A DNA stretch of 41,914 nucleotides from Hahella sp. CCB-MM4. Its GTDB lineage: Bacteria > Pseudomonadota > Gammaproteobacteria > Pseudomonadales > Oleiphilaceae. The notes under the pieces are model-generated. The model searched no databases. It was not told where the DNA came from and worked only from the letters and a program-made list of their open reading frames with translations. Where the stretch lies: positions 1 to 41,914 of the forward strand of contig NZ_MRYI01000029.1 of the NCBI RefSeq assembly GCF_002260525.1, in the 5' to 3' direction. Shown here one piece after another: positions 26,061 to 34,295 of the stretch; within the stretch, counting starts at the first letter, position 1, and every line of letters starts with the position of its first letter. Made by a program: the position numbers and the translations under genes.

Positions 26061-26078
26061 GGTAACATTTCGGTAACA
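26061..26078. promoter_or_regulatory. Distal GGTAACA pair (candidate CbrB sites)
   Basis: GGTAACA occurs at 26061-26067 and 26072-26078, 11 bp apart (one helical turn). The motif is the complement of the TGTTACC copies closer to the crcZ promoter. It lies about 390 bp upstream of the sigma-54 promoter. The DNA between 26080 and 26310 is A/T-rich with no gene visible. Confidence 0.5.
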
Positions 26079-26315
26079 CTTTTCTGATAAGGACCCTAAT
26101 TTTTGGCCTTCCCTTTTCACACATACCCCACCAATTTTTTGCACCATATTGGACAATTCTGCACTTCAATACGGCATCGCCTATTATTTCTTTAATTTAG
26201 ATAGATATTATCAATCGATTTATTACTATTTTTTCTTGCACAACCATTCTTCTGTGCAATATTTATTCAAAACAAGAAACTTTTGAGCCAATACTTTTCA
26301 CTCAGCCTGCTCACT

Positions 26316-26374
26316 TGTTACCAGTTGTTACCCTGGGGAACAACTTGGCGCTACAAAGTGGGGCACGGTAACAC
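26316..26374. promoter_or_regulatory. Enhancer-type site cluster upstream of crcZ (candidate CbrB UAS)
   Basis: TGTTACC occurs twice in direct repeat (26316-26322 and 26326-26332) and once inverted as GGTAACA (26367-26373). The second copy is embedded in a 23-bp near-perfect palindrome at 26323-26345 with arms AGTTGTT and AACAACT around CCC/GGG. These elements lie 80-135 bp before the sigma-54 promoter, a usual enhancer distance. In Pseudomonas, CbrB sites upstream of crcZ are TGTTAC-type repeats, as I recall. The motifs are seen; the protein assignment is by homology. Confidence 0.7.
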
Positions 26375-26450
26375 TTTCGTACGCAAAACTACTTACGAAC
26401 TCCATCACAAAACAGATAACACCATGTTTATGAAGGCTTTTTAATAAACC

Positions 26451-26466
26451 TGGCACACCCAATGCT
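26451..26466 (+). promoter_or_regulatory. Sigma-54 promoter of crcZ
   Basis: TGGCAC, five bases, then ATGCT: the invariant GG (-24) is at 26452-26453 and GC (-12) at 26464-26465, with the required 10-bp spacing. The sigma-54 consensus is TGGCAC-N5-TTGCW, so one base differs. A start near 26477 is expected. Confidence 0.82.
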
Positions 26467-26476
26467 ATTTACAGAT

Positions 26477-26850
26477 CACAAAATAAAAATAAAAACCCCT
26501 TAAGCTGCACAAATAAAAATAAAAAAGCAGAGCAAACAACAAAAACAACCCAGAACAAAAACAAGAATACGGGTGGCGAACTGATTGTTTTGGATGCCAA
26601 GCTTTTTAGCGGTATCAAAGGTATGGGTAGCGGTCTAGAAGAATAAAAAACGCGAAGGCGAGAAACGCTAGACATTCAACTCTTCCCTCACACCTATTAC
26701 TGCTCGACGTATTCAAAGCGTTCCGTTTGCATACTGAACTCTAAGGCTCTAATCGTGGGGCGAAATTTATGGGACTGGGACGAAACAAAAATAATAATTC
26801 GTCTGACCTTCTTCTCAGTGGGGATGGAAATCCATCCCCCTAGTTCTCTC
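26477..26850 (+). ncRNA. crcZ: CrcZ-type small RNA (Hfq/Crc decoy)
   Basis: No ORF is convincing here. Starting about 12 nt after the sigma-54 promoter and ending at a GC hairpin, the transcript would be about 370 nt; P. aeruginosa CrcZ is about 407 nt. It carries six A-rich or CA-type motifs suited to the distal face of Hfq: at 26479-26495, 26510-26526, 26533-26550, 26554-26565, 26640-26650 and 26783-26798. The first two are near-copies of CACAAATAAAAATAAAAA. Position between cbrB and pcnB is identical to Pseudomonas. It should sequester Hfq/Crc and relieve catabolite repression when CbrAB is active. The promoter, motifs and terminator are seen; the function is by homology. Confidence 0.85.
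26820..26839 (+). terminator. Terminator hairpin of crcZ
   Basis: An 8-bp perfect stem (GGGGATGG / CCATCCCC) with a 4-nt loop, followed by a pyrimidine-rich tail in which U alternates with C. It sets the probable 3' end of the RNA near 26850. Confidence 0.7.
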
Positions 26851-26904
26851 CTCTTCCTTCTCTGTGAATTATCCTCTTAACTAATCAATCATTTATCTTT
26901 CAAA

Positions 26905-26933
26905 TTGCAATCTGTTCTTCTGCTCGGGATTAT
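26905..26933 (+). promoter_or_regulatory. Candidate sigma-70 promoter of pcnB
   Basis: TTGCAA (26905-26910), a 17-bp spacer and GATTAT (26928-26933). It lies after the crcZ terminator and about 85 bp before the pcnB start. It would drive pcnB-folK and perhaps panBC. Confidence 0.45.
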
Positions 26934-27016
26934 CTGCTTCATCCTGGTCGCAAATTAGTCCACAACAGGGTAAACTCCCCGCCTTCAATTAGCTGGTGTC
27001 AAGATACCCTTTTGCA

Positions 27017-28366
27017 ATGTTAAAAAAGTTTATTGGCATGATTCGGTCGGGGACAAAATCCCCACAGCGCTTTTCCCTGAATATCATCCCCAGGGATCAA
27101 CACAATGTGTCGCGCAAGCAAATCAGCCCCAACGCATTAAAAGTGCTATACCGTCTGAACAGTGCCGGATACGAGGCCTTCCTGGTCGGAGGCGGCGTCC
27201 GTGACCTATTGTTGGGAGAACATCCCAAGGATTTTGACATTGCGACCAACGCCACTCCGGAACAAGTCCGAGCACAGTTTAATAACTGCCGTCTGATCGG
27301 CCGCCGTTTCCGGCTGGCACATGTCAGATTCGGACGCGAAATTATTGAGGTGGCCACCTTCAGAGCCAGCCATCAAAAAGCTGACGACGACGCTCACAGT
27401 GCCGCCACCAGTGATTCCGGCCAGATTCTTCGTGATAATGTTTACGGAAATCAGGAAGAAGACGCACTTCGCCGCGACTTTACCGTCAACGCACTTTATT
27501 ACGGTGTGAAGGATTTTGGCATCTACGATTATGCAGGTGGTATCCAGGATCTTGAGAACCGGCTCCTTCGTCTGATTGGCGACCCGGAAACCCGTTATCG
27601 TGAAGACCCTGTCAGGATGTTGAGGGCGGCCCGTTTCGCAGCCAAGCTCGATTTCAATATCGAAGACAAAACTGCAGCGCCAATCCCACGACTGGCCCAA
27701 CTTCTTCTCAACATCCCACCGGCACGTCTTTTTGAAGAAGTCCTGAAACTTTTCCTGTCTGGCAAGGCAGAGCCGACCTTTGCCATACTGCGTGAACTTG
27801 ATCTGTTCAAGTTCCTGTTTCCATCGACAGACCAATTGATCAACGAAGGCCACCCATACGCACAGAAGCTTGTAGTACAGGCTTTAACCAATACCGACCA
27901 GCGAATAAACGCTGATAAACCGGTAACTCCAGCATTTCTTTTTGCCGCACTGCTATGGCCGGCAACTCAACAGTTGCTGTTGCGCTATCTGGAAGATGGG
28001 ATCCCCCCCATTCCGGCCCTCCACAAGGCCAGCCAGAAAGTCATTGATAGCCAGGTCAAACATACGGCACTACCCAAACGATTCAGCCAACCCATGAAGG
28101 AAATATGGGAGCTACAATTAAGACTACCACGCCGAAGGGGCAAGAGCGCCCAGACACTTGCTGAACACCCAAGGTTCAGGGCAGCTTATGACTTTGTTTT
28201 ACTGCGTGAAGCCAGCGGTGAAGATCTGCAGGGACTCGGTAAATGGTGGACAGAATTCCAGGAAGGCGATGAAAAAACTCGCCAAAAACTACAACAGGGC
28301 CAAGGGCAAGGCGAGGGCAAACGTCGCCCAAGGCGTCGTCGGCGCTACAACAACAAGCCTCGTTAA
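27017..28366 (+). CDS. pcnB: Poly(A) polymerase I
   Basis: Adds 3' poly(A) tails to RNAs and so promotes decay; the enzyme is in the class II nucleotidyltransferase superfamily. The 449-aa product has the head signature LVGGGVRDLLL and the catalytic DFDIAT aspartates. It has RRDFTVNALYY, the RNA-binding RMLRAARFAAKL helix, and a strongly basic Arg-rich tail typical of PcnB and not of CCA-adding enzymes. I prefer the ATG at 27017 (MLKKF, as in Pseudomonas) to a GTG at 26996 that lacks a ribosome site. It follows the crcZ region and leads the folK-pan cluster. Confidence 0.94.
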   Translation: MLKKFIGMIRSGTKSPQRFSLNIIPRDQHNVSRKQISPNALKVLYRLNSAGYEAFLVGGGVRDLLLGEHPKDFDIATNATPEQVRAQFNNCRLIGRRFRLAHVRFGREIIEVATFRASHQKADDDAHSAATSDSGQILRDNVYGNQEEDALRRDFTVNALYYGVKDFGIYDYAGGIQDLENRLLRLIGDPETRYREDPVRMLRAARFAAKLDFNIEDKTAAPIPRLAQLLLNIPPARLFEEVLKLFLSGKAEPTFAILRELDLFKFLFPSTDQLINEGHPYAQKLVVQALTNTDQRINADKPVTPAFLFAALLWPATQQLLLRYLEDGIPPIPALHKASQKVIDSQVKHTALPKRFSQPMKEIWELQLRLPRRRGKSAQTLAEHPRFRAAYDFVLLREASGEDLQGLGKWWTEFQEGDEKTRQKLQQGQGQGEGKRRPRRRRRYNNKPR

Positions 28367-28399
28367 GCGCTCCCTGACTAATAATTTTTTGGAATGTGC

Positions 28400-28912
28400 A
28401 TGAGTGTAAAGGTACCCTCTCAGTCTGGGCCTTTGGTTGATTGCTATATTGGCATGGGCAGCAACCAGAACCAGCCTGAGTTACAACTGAATCAAGCCGT
28501 CGATGCAATCAGGCAGCACCCTGCCATGGCGCTTCAGACTGTATCCTCCTTGTATCAAACGACTCCTCTGGGTGGATTAGACCAACCACTATATATGAAT
28601 GCGGTTGCCCACATCAGAACCTCATTGAGCCCTGAAGCGCTGCTGGATGTGCTGCAGGCTATCGAGAATCAGCAGGGTAGACAGCGGAACGGTGTCCGCT
28701 GGAGTTCCCGGACTCTGGACCTGGATATACTTCTATATGGCAAGGAAGTTATTCGCAGCCAGAGACTAACTATTCCCCATTACGCTTTGCACGAACGAAA
28801 CTTTGTGGTTTTTCCCTTACTGGAATTGAATCCGGAGTGTCATATCCCTGGACTGGGCTCGCTGCAGGAGATCAGCGAGACGCTAACCCGGGAAGGGATG
28901 ACCCCGTTGTAA
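28400..28912 (+). CDS. folK: HPPK, 6-hydroxymethyl-7,8-dihydropterin pyrophosphokinase (canonical copy)
   Basis: Transfers pyrophosphate from ATP to hydroxymethyl-dihydropterin in folate synthesis. The 170-aa product has the GMGSNQ start, the YMNAVA segment, RTLDLDILLYG with both metal-binding Asp, and the PHYALHERNFV segment with the ATP-contacting His. It is the first of two HPPK genes in the window and the one with a full active site. An ATG two codons upstream (28394) is equally in frame; GGAA spacing favours 28400. It is 33 bp after pcnB, so co-transcribed. Confidence 0.93.
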   Translation: MSVKVPSQSGPLVDCYIGMGSNQNQPELQLNQAVDAIRQHPAMALQTVSSLYQTTPLGGLDQPLYMNAVAHIRTSLSPEALLDVLQAIENQQGRQRNGVRWSSRTLDLDILLYGKEVIRSQRLTIPHYALHERNFVVFPLLELNPECHIPGLGSLQEISETLTREGMTPL

Positions 28913-29047
28913 TCACCTGTTCAGGAACTTATTGCTCCCGACAACGATCAGAACCTGAATGCTGGTTCATAGTTCGACAGTCCGGGACTTTATTGTCCAG
29001 GCGATTACATTTAGTCTATGGCCCACAAACAGAGGTGGATAGAGTTT

Positions 29048-29842
29048 ATGGCCGTTACCCTAAGTACGTTACAAAAGCTCAAGCACGCATCAGAGAAATT
29101 CGCGGTACTGACCGCCTATGATGCCACCTTCGCAAATGCTGTCAGCGGTGCCGGCGTCGAAGCTATTCTGGTTGGAGATTCTCTGGGCATGGTCCTGCAG
29201 GGGCATGATAGCACGATCCCGGTCAGCGTAGCCGATATGGCTTACCATACCGCAGCCGTAAAACGGGGTAATCAAGGCTCCTTAATCATCGCCGATATGC
29301 CGTTCATGTCTTACGGTACTCCCGAACAGGCCATGGAAAATGCCCGCACCCTGATGCAGGCGGGCGCACACATGGTCAAACTGGAAGGTGGCGCCTGGCT
29401 TTGTGAGACAACCACAGCCCTTGCCCGGCAAGGTATTCCCGTGTGCGTCCACATGGGCCTGACCCCCCAATCCGTCAATAAATTCGGCGGCTTCAAGGTT
29501 CAGGGCAAAGAAGAGTCCGCCCAACAACAGATCATCGAAGATGCCCAGGCTCTGGTACATGCCGGTGCCGACGTCCTGTTACTCGAGTGCGTCCCCACCC
29601 GTCTTGCGACAGAGCTGACTAAAGCCGTCCCGGTTCCGGTTATCGGAATCGGCGCCGGACCGGATACAGATGGACAGGTACTGGTACTCCATGACATGCT
29701 CGGACTTGGCCTACATCGCCGTCCCCGCTTCGTCAAAAATTTCATGGAAGAAGCCGGCTCCATACAGGAAGCCCTGGAGAACTACGTGAAAGCGGTCAAA
29801 AATGGCAGCTTTCCTGCTGAGGAGAATTGCTTCAACCTATGA
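29048..29842 (+). CDS. panB: Ketopantoate hydroxymethyltransferase
   Basis: First dedicated step of pantothenate synthesis: methylene-THF plus alpha-ketoisovalerate to ketopantoate. The 264-aa TIM-barrel protein shows FAVLTAYDA, the metal-binding [18 protein letters not shown] and the [15 protein letters not shown] motif. The ATG at 29048 gives the family length exactly; an ATG at 29018 adds ten unsupported residues. It overlaps panC by four bases (ATGA). The 135 bp after folK contain only a loose 6-bp inverted repeat. Confidence 0.95.
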   Translation: MAVTLSTLQKLKHASEKFAVLTAYDATFANAVSGAGVEAILVGDSLGMVLQGHDSTIPVSVADMAYHTAAVKRGNQGSLIIADMPFMSYGTPEQAMENARTLMQAGAHMVKLEGGAWLCETTTALARQGIPVCVHMGLTPQSVNKFGGFKVQGKEESAQQQIIEDAQALVHAGADVLLLECVPTRLATELTKAVPVPVIGIGAGPDTDGQVLVLHDMLGLGLHRRPRFVKNFMEEAGSIQEALENYVKAVKNGSFPAEENCFNL

Positions 29843-30705
29843 TTACGATACAACGCGAAAAAGAACTCCGGGCAACCATCCGGCAGCAGAAATCACAGGG
29901 CAAGCGCATAGGGTTTGTCCCGACCATGGGCAATCTGCATGACGGGCACATAGCTCTGGTCAAGCAAGCCTTGAGTATATGTGATTATGTGGTGACCTCC
30001 ATCTTCGTTAACCCCTTACAGTTCGGCGCCAATGAAGATCTGGATAAATACCCTCGGACGCTGGAGGCCGATAAAGATCGGCTAGTGCAGGCAGGCAATC
30101 ACGCACTGTTCTTACCCAAAACCGACCAGATTTACCCAGAAGGCCTGGACCAACACACCAAAGTGGTCGTCCCCAGCCTTACCCAGGATCATTGCGGCGC
30201 CAGCCGACCAGGACACTTCGACGGCGTCACCACGGTGGTTTCCATTCTATTTAATATGGTGCAACCGGATGTTGCGGTCTTCGGACAAAAAGACTTCCAA
30301 CAGCTGGCCGTGATCCGCAAGATGGCTCAAGACCTGCATATGCCCGTGACTGTTGAAGGACATCCAACCGTAAGGGAAGAAGACGGCTTGGCCATGAGTT
30401 CCAGAAACGGCTATCTGGATGCGAGTCAGCGCAAGGTTGCGACTTTTCTCTACCAGACTTTGCAACAAACAGCTGATAAGCTGCAAAACTCTTTTTCAAG
30501 CAAGCCGGTTAATGAAGACTTCGCCCAGCTGGAAACAGACGCCAGAGCGAAGCTGACTGAGGCAGGATTCCGTCCGGACTATTACAACATCGTTGCCAGT
30601 AACACGTTACGTCCGGCCACCGCCGACGATAAGGAAATCACCATACTGGCGGCAGCCTATCTCGGCACGACCCGGCTCATTGATAACATCAGTATTACGT
30701 TGTAA
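29839..30705 (+). CDS. panC: Pantothenate synthetase
   Basis: ATP-dependent ligation of pantoate and beta-alanine. The 288-aa nucleotidyltransferase-fold protein carries the [10 protein letters not shown] (HIGH-like) motif near residue 27-36, [10 protein letters not shown], and the MSSRNGYL segment (KMSKS-like). The ATG at 29839 overlaps the panB stop; a TTG at 29827 is in frame but too close to the AGGAG. No panD gene for beta-alanine supply lies in the window. Confidence 0.95.
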   Translation: MITIQREKELRATIRQQKSQGKRIGFVPTMGNLHDGHIALVKQALSICDYVVTSIFVNPLQFGANEDLDKYPRTLEADKDRLVQAGNHALFLPKTDQIYPEGLDQHTKVVVPSLTQDHCGASRPGHFDGVTTVVSILFNMVQPDVAVFGQKDFQQLAVIRKMAQDLHMPVTVEGHPTVREEDGLAMSSRNGYLDASQRKVATFLYQTLQQTADKLQNSFSSKPVNEDFAQLETDARAKLTEAGFRPDYYNIVASNTLRPATADDKEITILAAAYLGTTRLIDNISITL

Positions 30706-30740
30706 TTTCAACTATTTACCGAAAGAGCGGGAACAGCTTT

Positions 30741-32405
30741 ATGGATTCTGCACCACAAACCACCATTCCTGAGGTGACCGCTGCCTGGCAAGCCTTGATT
30801 GACCACCAGGCGGACATTGATAACACCACGATTGTTGACCTGTTTAAGAGTGATTCAAACCGGGTCGGCAACTTCTCAGCTGAAGCCGCCGGGCTTTATC
30901 TGGATTATTCAAAAAATCGCGCCAATACTGCCACTCTGCAAAAACTACTTGCCCTTGCAGAAGCCTCCGGATTACAGCAAGCCATTGAAAATATGTTTAC
31001 GGGTGTCGCCATTAATCACACCGAGGGGCGACAGGTACTCCATACGGCACTCCGCAGCACTGACGCAACACCTCTGCTGGTAGAAGGTAAGAACATCCGG
31101 GAAGATATCAGTGCAGCTCTTGCCATGATGGAATCCTTTGTCAGCAAAGTGCAGTCAGGGCAGTGGCAAGGATACTCCGGGAAAGCCATTACTGACGTGG
31201 TCAGCATCGGTATCGGCGGCTCCTACCTGGGCCCACGGGTAGCAGTAGAAGCACTGAGACCTTACTGGGTGAACAATATTCGCAGCCACTTTGTCTCTAA
31301 CGTCGACGGGGCAGATCTGGCTTACTGCGTGGAATCACTTAACCCGGAAACCACGCTGTTTATCATTCAATCCAAGTCGTTTAAAACCCAGGAAACACTG
31401 ACCAATGCCCTCTCGGCCAAAGAGTGGTATCTGTCAAAAGGCGGAGATGCGGATAAAATAGCCCGCCACTTCGTTGCCGTATCCAGCAATATCGATCTGG
31501 CTACCGGTTTTGGCATCGACGCAGACAACATCTTCCCCATGTGGGATTGGGTTGGGGGCCGATACTCTCTCTGGTCCGCAATAGGTCTTCCCATCGCACT
31601 GCAGGTTGGCATGCAAGCCTTCCGGGACCTTCTGGCAGGCGCTGAGGAAATGGATAAACATTTCCGCACCGCCCCTCTTGGCGAAAACCTACCAGTAATA
31701 CTGGGACTGCTTGGCGTCTGGTATCACAATATTTTGGGCGCACACAGCCATGTGATACTGCCTTACGACCAAAGCCTGGAAAACCTGCCTGCACACTTGC
31801 AGCAAGTGGACATGGAAAGCAACGGCAAGAGCATTAACCGAGGCGGACACCAGGTAGACTATGGAACGGGCCCGATTATCTGGGGTGGCGCCGGAACCAA
31901 CGGCCAGCACGCTTACCATCAGTTGCTGCACCAGGGAACCCGATGGACTCCGGCAGACTTCATCCTTCCTCTGAAGACTCACCACAAGCTGGGTGATCAT
32001 CACGCCATGCTTACATCCAACTGCTTTGCCCAAAGCCAGGCATTGATGTGTGGTAAGTCGCTAGAGCAGGCCAAAGCTGAACTGGTTGCTGCCGGTATGC
32101 CTGAAGACAAGGCTGACGAACTGGCTCCGCATAAGGTGATTCCAGGCAACCGCCCCAGCAACACCATTCTGATGGATGAAGTTAATCCCAAGACCGTTGG
32201 AGCATTGATTGCGATGTATGAGCAAAAGGTGTTCGTTCAAGGGGCAATCTGGGACCTGAACTCCTTCGATCAATGGGGAGTGGAGCTTGGCAAACAGCTG
32301 AGTGATAGCATATTACCCCTGCTGAAAGGCGAAGAGTCTGATACCTCCAGCGTTGACGCTTCGACTGCTGACCTGGTGACGCGCTTTAAATCGGCCAACC
32401 AGTAG
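30741..32405 (+). CDS. pgi: Glucose-6-phosphate isomerase
   Basis: Interconverts glucose-6-P and fructose-6-P in the cytoplasm. The 554-aa product has the long bacterial and eukaryotic type layout: GIGGSYLGP, SKSFKTQET, the signature GGRYSLWSAIGLP, the ESNGKS segment with the catalytic Glu, the active His in GAGTNGQHAYHQLLHQG, and a final Lys region. It ends the cbr-pcnB-folK-pan group, 35 bp after panC, and is followed by a strong terminator. Confidence 0.97.
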   Translation: MDSAPQTTIPEVTAAWQALIDHQADIDNTTIVDLFKSDSNRVGNFSAEAAGLYLDYSKNRANTATLQKLLALAEASGLQQAIENMFTGVAINHTEGRQVLHTALRSTDATPLLVEGKNIREDISAALAMMESFVSKVQSGQWQGYSGKAITDVVSIGIGGSYLGPRVAVEALRPYWVNNIRSHFVSNVDGADLAYCVESLNPETTLFIIQSKSFKTQETLTNALSAKEWYLSKGGDADKIARHFVAVSSNIDLATGFGIDADNIFPMWDWVGGRYSLWSAIGLPIALQVGMQAFRDLLAGAEEMDKHFRTAPLGENLPVILGLLGVWYHNILGAHSHVILPYDQSLENLPAHLQQVDMESNGKSINRGGHQVDYGTGPIIWGGAGTNGQHAYHQLLHQGTRWTPADFILPLKTHHKLGDHHAMLTSNCFAQSQALMCGKSLEQAKAELVAAGMPEDKADELAPHKVIPGNRPSNTILMDEVNPKTVGALIAMYEQKVFVQGAIWDLNSFDQWGVELGKQLSDSILPLLKGEESDTSSVDASTADLVTRFKSANQ

Positions 32406-32430
32406 TCCATACAAACCCGCAGTCCATACA

Positions 32431-32460
32431 AAAAGGGGCCGACATTTGTCGGCCCCTTTT
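32431..32460. terminator. Bidirectional terminator between pgi and folK2
   Basis: A perfect 13-bp stem (AAAAGGGGCCGAC / GTCGGCCCCTTTT) with a 4-nt loop. It has a T-run on both strands, so it serves both convergent transcripts. A 12-bp duplication (AGTCCATACAAA at 32404 and 32421) lies just before it. Confidence 0.92.
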
Positions 32461-32495
32461 CATCATTCGTATACTCGCTCAAGAAACCTGTCCCT

Positions 32496-32996
32496 CTACC
32501 AACAACGATCTCCCCACTGAAAGACGATCTGCTCCAGATACTTCTCTCCACCGAATTCTTCCCACAAAGCCCGATACTTCTTCCCACATTCAGGATGAAG
32601 CCCCTCAGGCACCAGGTCAGCCAATGGTTTCAACACATAGGCGTGTTTGACAATTTCATCTCGCGGCAGCTCCACACCATCCACTGTACCCACAACACTG
32701 TCATAGGTCAGGATGTCTATATCCAGGGTACGGCCTGACCACTTGGTCTCATTGCCGGTCCTGCCGGTGCTCGCCTCAATACGCTTAAGTGCTTGCTGTA
32801 ATTCGCCTACTCCGAGACGAGTGTCAAAAGAGGCCACCAGATTATAAAAATCGTCCCCATCAAACCCGACAGCACGACAGCGATATACCGGCGACAGTTC
32901 AAGCGAATTGAATTCAGCAGCAAGAGCATCAAATGCTGCCTGCAGATTTTTTTGCGGATCGATATTGCTACCGATGCCGACCAATACTCTGCTCAC
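32496..32996 (-). CDS. folK: Second HPPK-like protein (folK2), altered ATP site
   Basis: A 166-aa protein with the HPPK fold: GIGSNI, FYNLVASF, the Glu and Arg of the central helix, and GRTLDIDILTYD with both metal Asp (92, 94). The segment matching E. coli PHYDMKNRGF reads PRDEIVKHAY. The ATP-binding His (E. coli H115) is therefore Arg112, and the Arg (R121) is His118. It may be a divergent HPPK or a paralogue on a related pterin. It starts with GTG overlapping the folB stop (GTGA), so the two are coupled. Pseudomonas has a similar gene beside folB. Confidence 0.85.
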   Translation of the reverse strand: MSRVLVGIGSNIDPQKNLQAAFDALAAEFNSLELSPVYRCRAVGFDGDDFYNLVASFDTRLGVGELQQALKRIEASTGRTGNETKWSGRTLDIDILTYDSVVGTVDGVELPRDEIVKHAYVLKPLADLVPEGLHPECGKKYRALWEEFGGEKYLEQIVFQWGDRCW

Positions 32997-33358
32997 GCCT
33001 CATAGCTCCTCTCGATCTTTACCCCAACTGACGCAGCTTCTGCCACTGCACTGGGTTTACGGATATGTAGACGCATCCAGGCGATACCGAATTCCTGATG
33101 TAACAATTCTGCCATTTTTTCCAGCAATACTTCTAAGAGTTGATACTGAACACCAGCAGCAAACCCCCGCAGTCTTTCACAGACTGCGGCGTAGTTCAGA
33201 GTATCAGCCAGTTCATCAGACTGGGCAGCCTTCCGAATGTCCCATGCCAGCTCCAGATCTAAATACAAGCGCTGGGGATAAGTCTTCTCGAACGGATATA
33301 CCCCTATCACGGTATCAATCTGAAGAGCTTCTATGACAATTTTATCTTGGGCACACAT
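32993..33358 (-). CDS. folB: Dihydroneopterin aldolase
   Basis: Cleaves dihydroneopterin to hydroxymethyl-dihydropterin, the HPPK substrate. The 121-aa protein has IGVYPFEK near the N-terminus (with the conserved Glu), LNYAAVCERL, and the catalytic Lys in RKPSAV near the C-terminus. I prefer the ATG at 33358; the frame continues upstream to 33400 without family support. It is read leftward, divergent from plsY, and coupled to folK2, so substrate and next enzyme are made together. Confidence 0.93.
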   Translation of the reverse strand: MCAQDKIVIEALQIDTVIGVYPFEKTYPQRLYLDLELAWDIRKAAQSDELADTLNYAAVCERLRGFAAGVQYQLLEVLLEKMAELLHQEFGIAWMRLHIRKPSAVAEAASVGVKIERSYEA

Positions 33359-33400
33359 ACTACCGGCACCCCGCTCAGCCTTAGTCACTGCCGCTATCAC

Positions 33401-33682
33401 CTTTTACTAACACCCATCCCGGCCCGGGTGATTAATATAATACCGCTCAACTCACATTACCGGGGAATCTTCAGGGTCTCCTTATAGGGGGGGGATTACC
33501 AGCTGTCAAACCTTTTGTCGGTATTAGCCAATTATATGACGTGCCAGATATCATACCGATAAAATATCCGCCGCCCTTGCAGCCAGACAACATGTCACTC
33601 CTCTCCTCTGGCAATCCACGCAGACAACAGGCAGACTTAGCTGTATTCGCCACTGACCAGAGACAGAACCAGAATTACCCCG
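33401..33682. other. Divergent folB-plsY intergenic region
   Basis: 282 bp without a credible gene. It contains a GC palindromic stretch (CCCGGCCCGGG-like, around 33418) and an unbroken run of eight G at 33487-33494. Several A/T-rich -10-like boxes occur (for example near 33530), but no clear -35 pairs with them. Confidence 0.3.
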
Positions 33683-34270
33683 ATGCCGGATCAACCCTTG
33701 GCCCTTATCATCTGCACAACCACAGGCTACCTATTGGGGTCAGTAATGGGCGCCTTTTGGATTTGCCGGCTGTTTCGTTTACCAGACCCGACACAATCCG
33801 GCTCAGGTAACCCTGGTGCAACAAACATTTACCGCCTCGGCGGGTGGCTACCGGCAACGCTCACCTTATTATGGGATGCTGCCAAAGGTGCAATAGCCGT
33901 CTCTCTCTCGTTAGGCTTGTCGTTATCCCCCTATGAACAGGGCGTAGTGGCTGTTGCCGCGATCATGGGCCATATGCTGCCCGTATTTCACCACTTCAAG
34001 GGCGGAAAAGGTGTGGCAACCGTTTTAGGATGTGGCCTGGTACTGGCATGGCAAACGACTCTCCTTCTGACCTTGGTCTGGGGAGCCGTCATTTACTGGA
34101 AAAGGGTGTCGTCGATAGCATCATTGTCCGCCGCCCTGCTCGCCCCCTGGGTAGCCTGGGCATTCAATCCGGATTATTCCGCCCTCTTTATGTCCTTATC
34201 GCTATTTATTCTGATTCGGCACAGGGAAAACATTATCAATCTGGCAAAGGGCAATGAGCGTTCGCTCTAG
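33683..34270 (+). CDS. plsY: Acyl-phosphate glycerol-3-phosphate acyltransferase PlsY
   Basis: Inner-membrane enzyme that starts phospholipid synthesis by acylating glycerol-3-phosphate from acyl-phosphate. The 195-aa protein has five hydrophobic segments. The three PlsY motifs are present: SGNPGATNIYR, HFKGGKGVAT and a C-terminal HRENI segment. It converges on tsaD with 25 bp between. The order folB/plsY/tsaD/rpsU is as in Pseudomonas. Confidence 0.95.
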   Translation: MPDQPLALIICTTTGYLLGSVMGAFWICRLFRLPDPTQSGSGNPGATNIYRLGGWLPATLTLLWDAAKGAIAVSLSLGLSLSPYEQGVVAVAAIMGHMLPVFHHFKGGKGVATVLGCGLVLAWQTTLLLTLVWGAVIYWKRVSSIASLSAALLAPWVAWAFNPDYSALFMSLSLFILIRHRENIINLAKGNERSL

Positions 34271-34295
34271 CCCCGTATGAAGCAAGAGATTTACT

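Noticed and set aside
26469-26675. 68-codon minus-strand frame with long Phe/Leu stretches
   Set aside because: It is the antisense reading of the A-rich motifs in crcZ; the Phe/Leu runs come from poly-A tracts.
27206-27853. 215-codon minus-strand frame inside pcnB
   Set aside because: Antisense to a well-supported gene; the composition is that of a shadow frame.
28916-29040. Possible regulatory repeat before panB (TTCAGG...CCTGAA; two similar GGACTTTATTG-like stretches)
   Set aside because: The arms are short, the loop is long and the copies differ too much to call.
32404-32432. Duplicated AGTCCATACAAA before the pgi terminator
   Set aside because: It is a simple 17-bp-step duplication with no promoter, operator or gene context; probably slippage.
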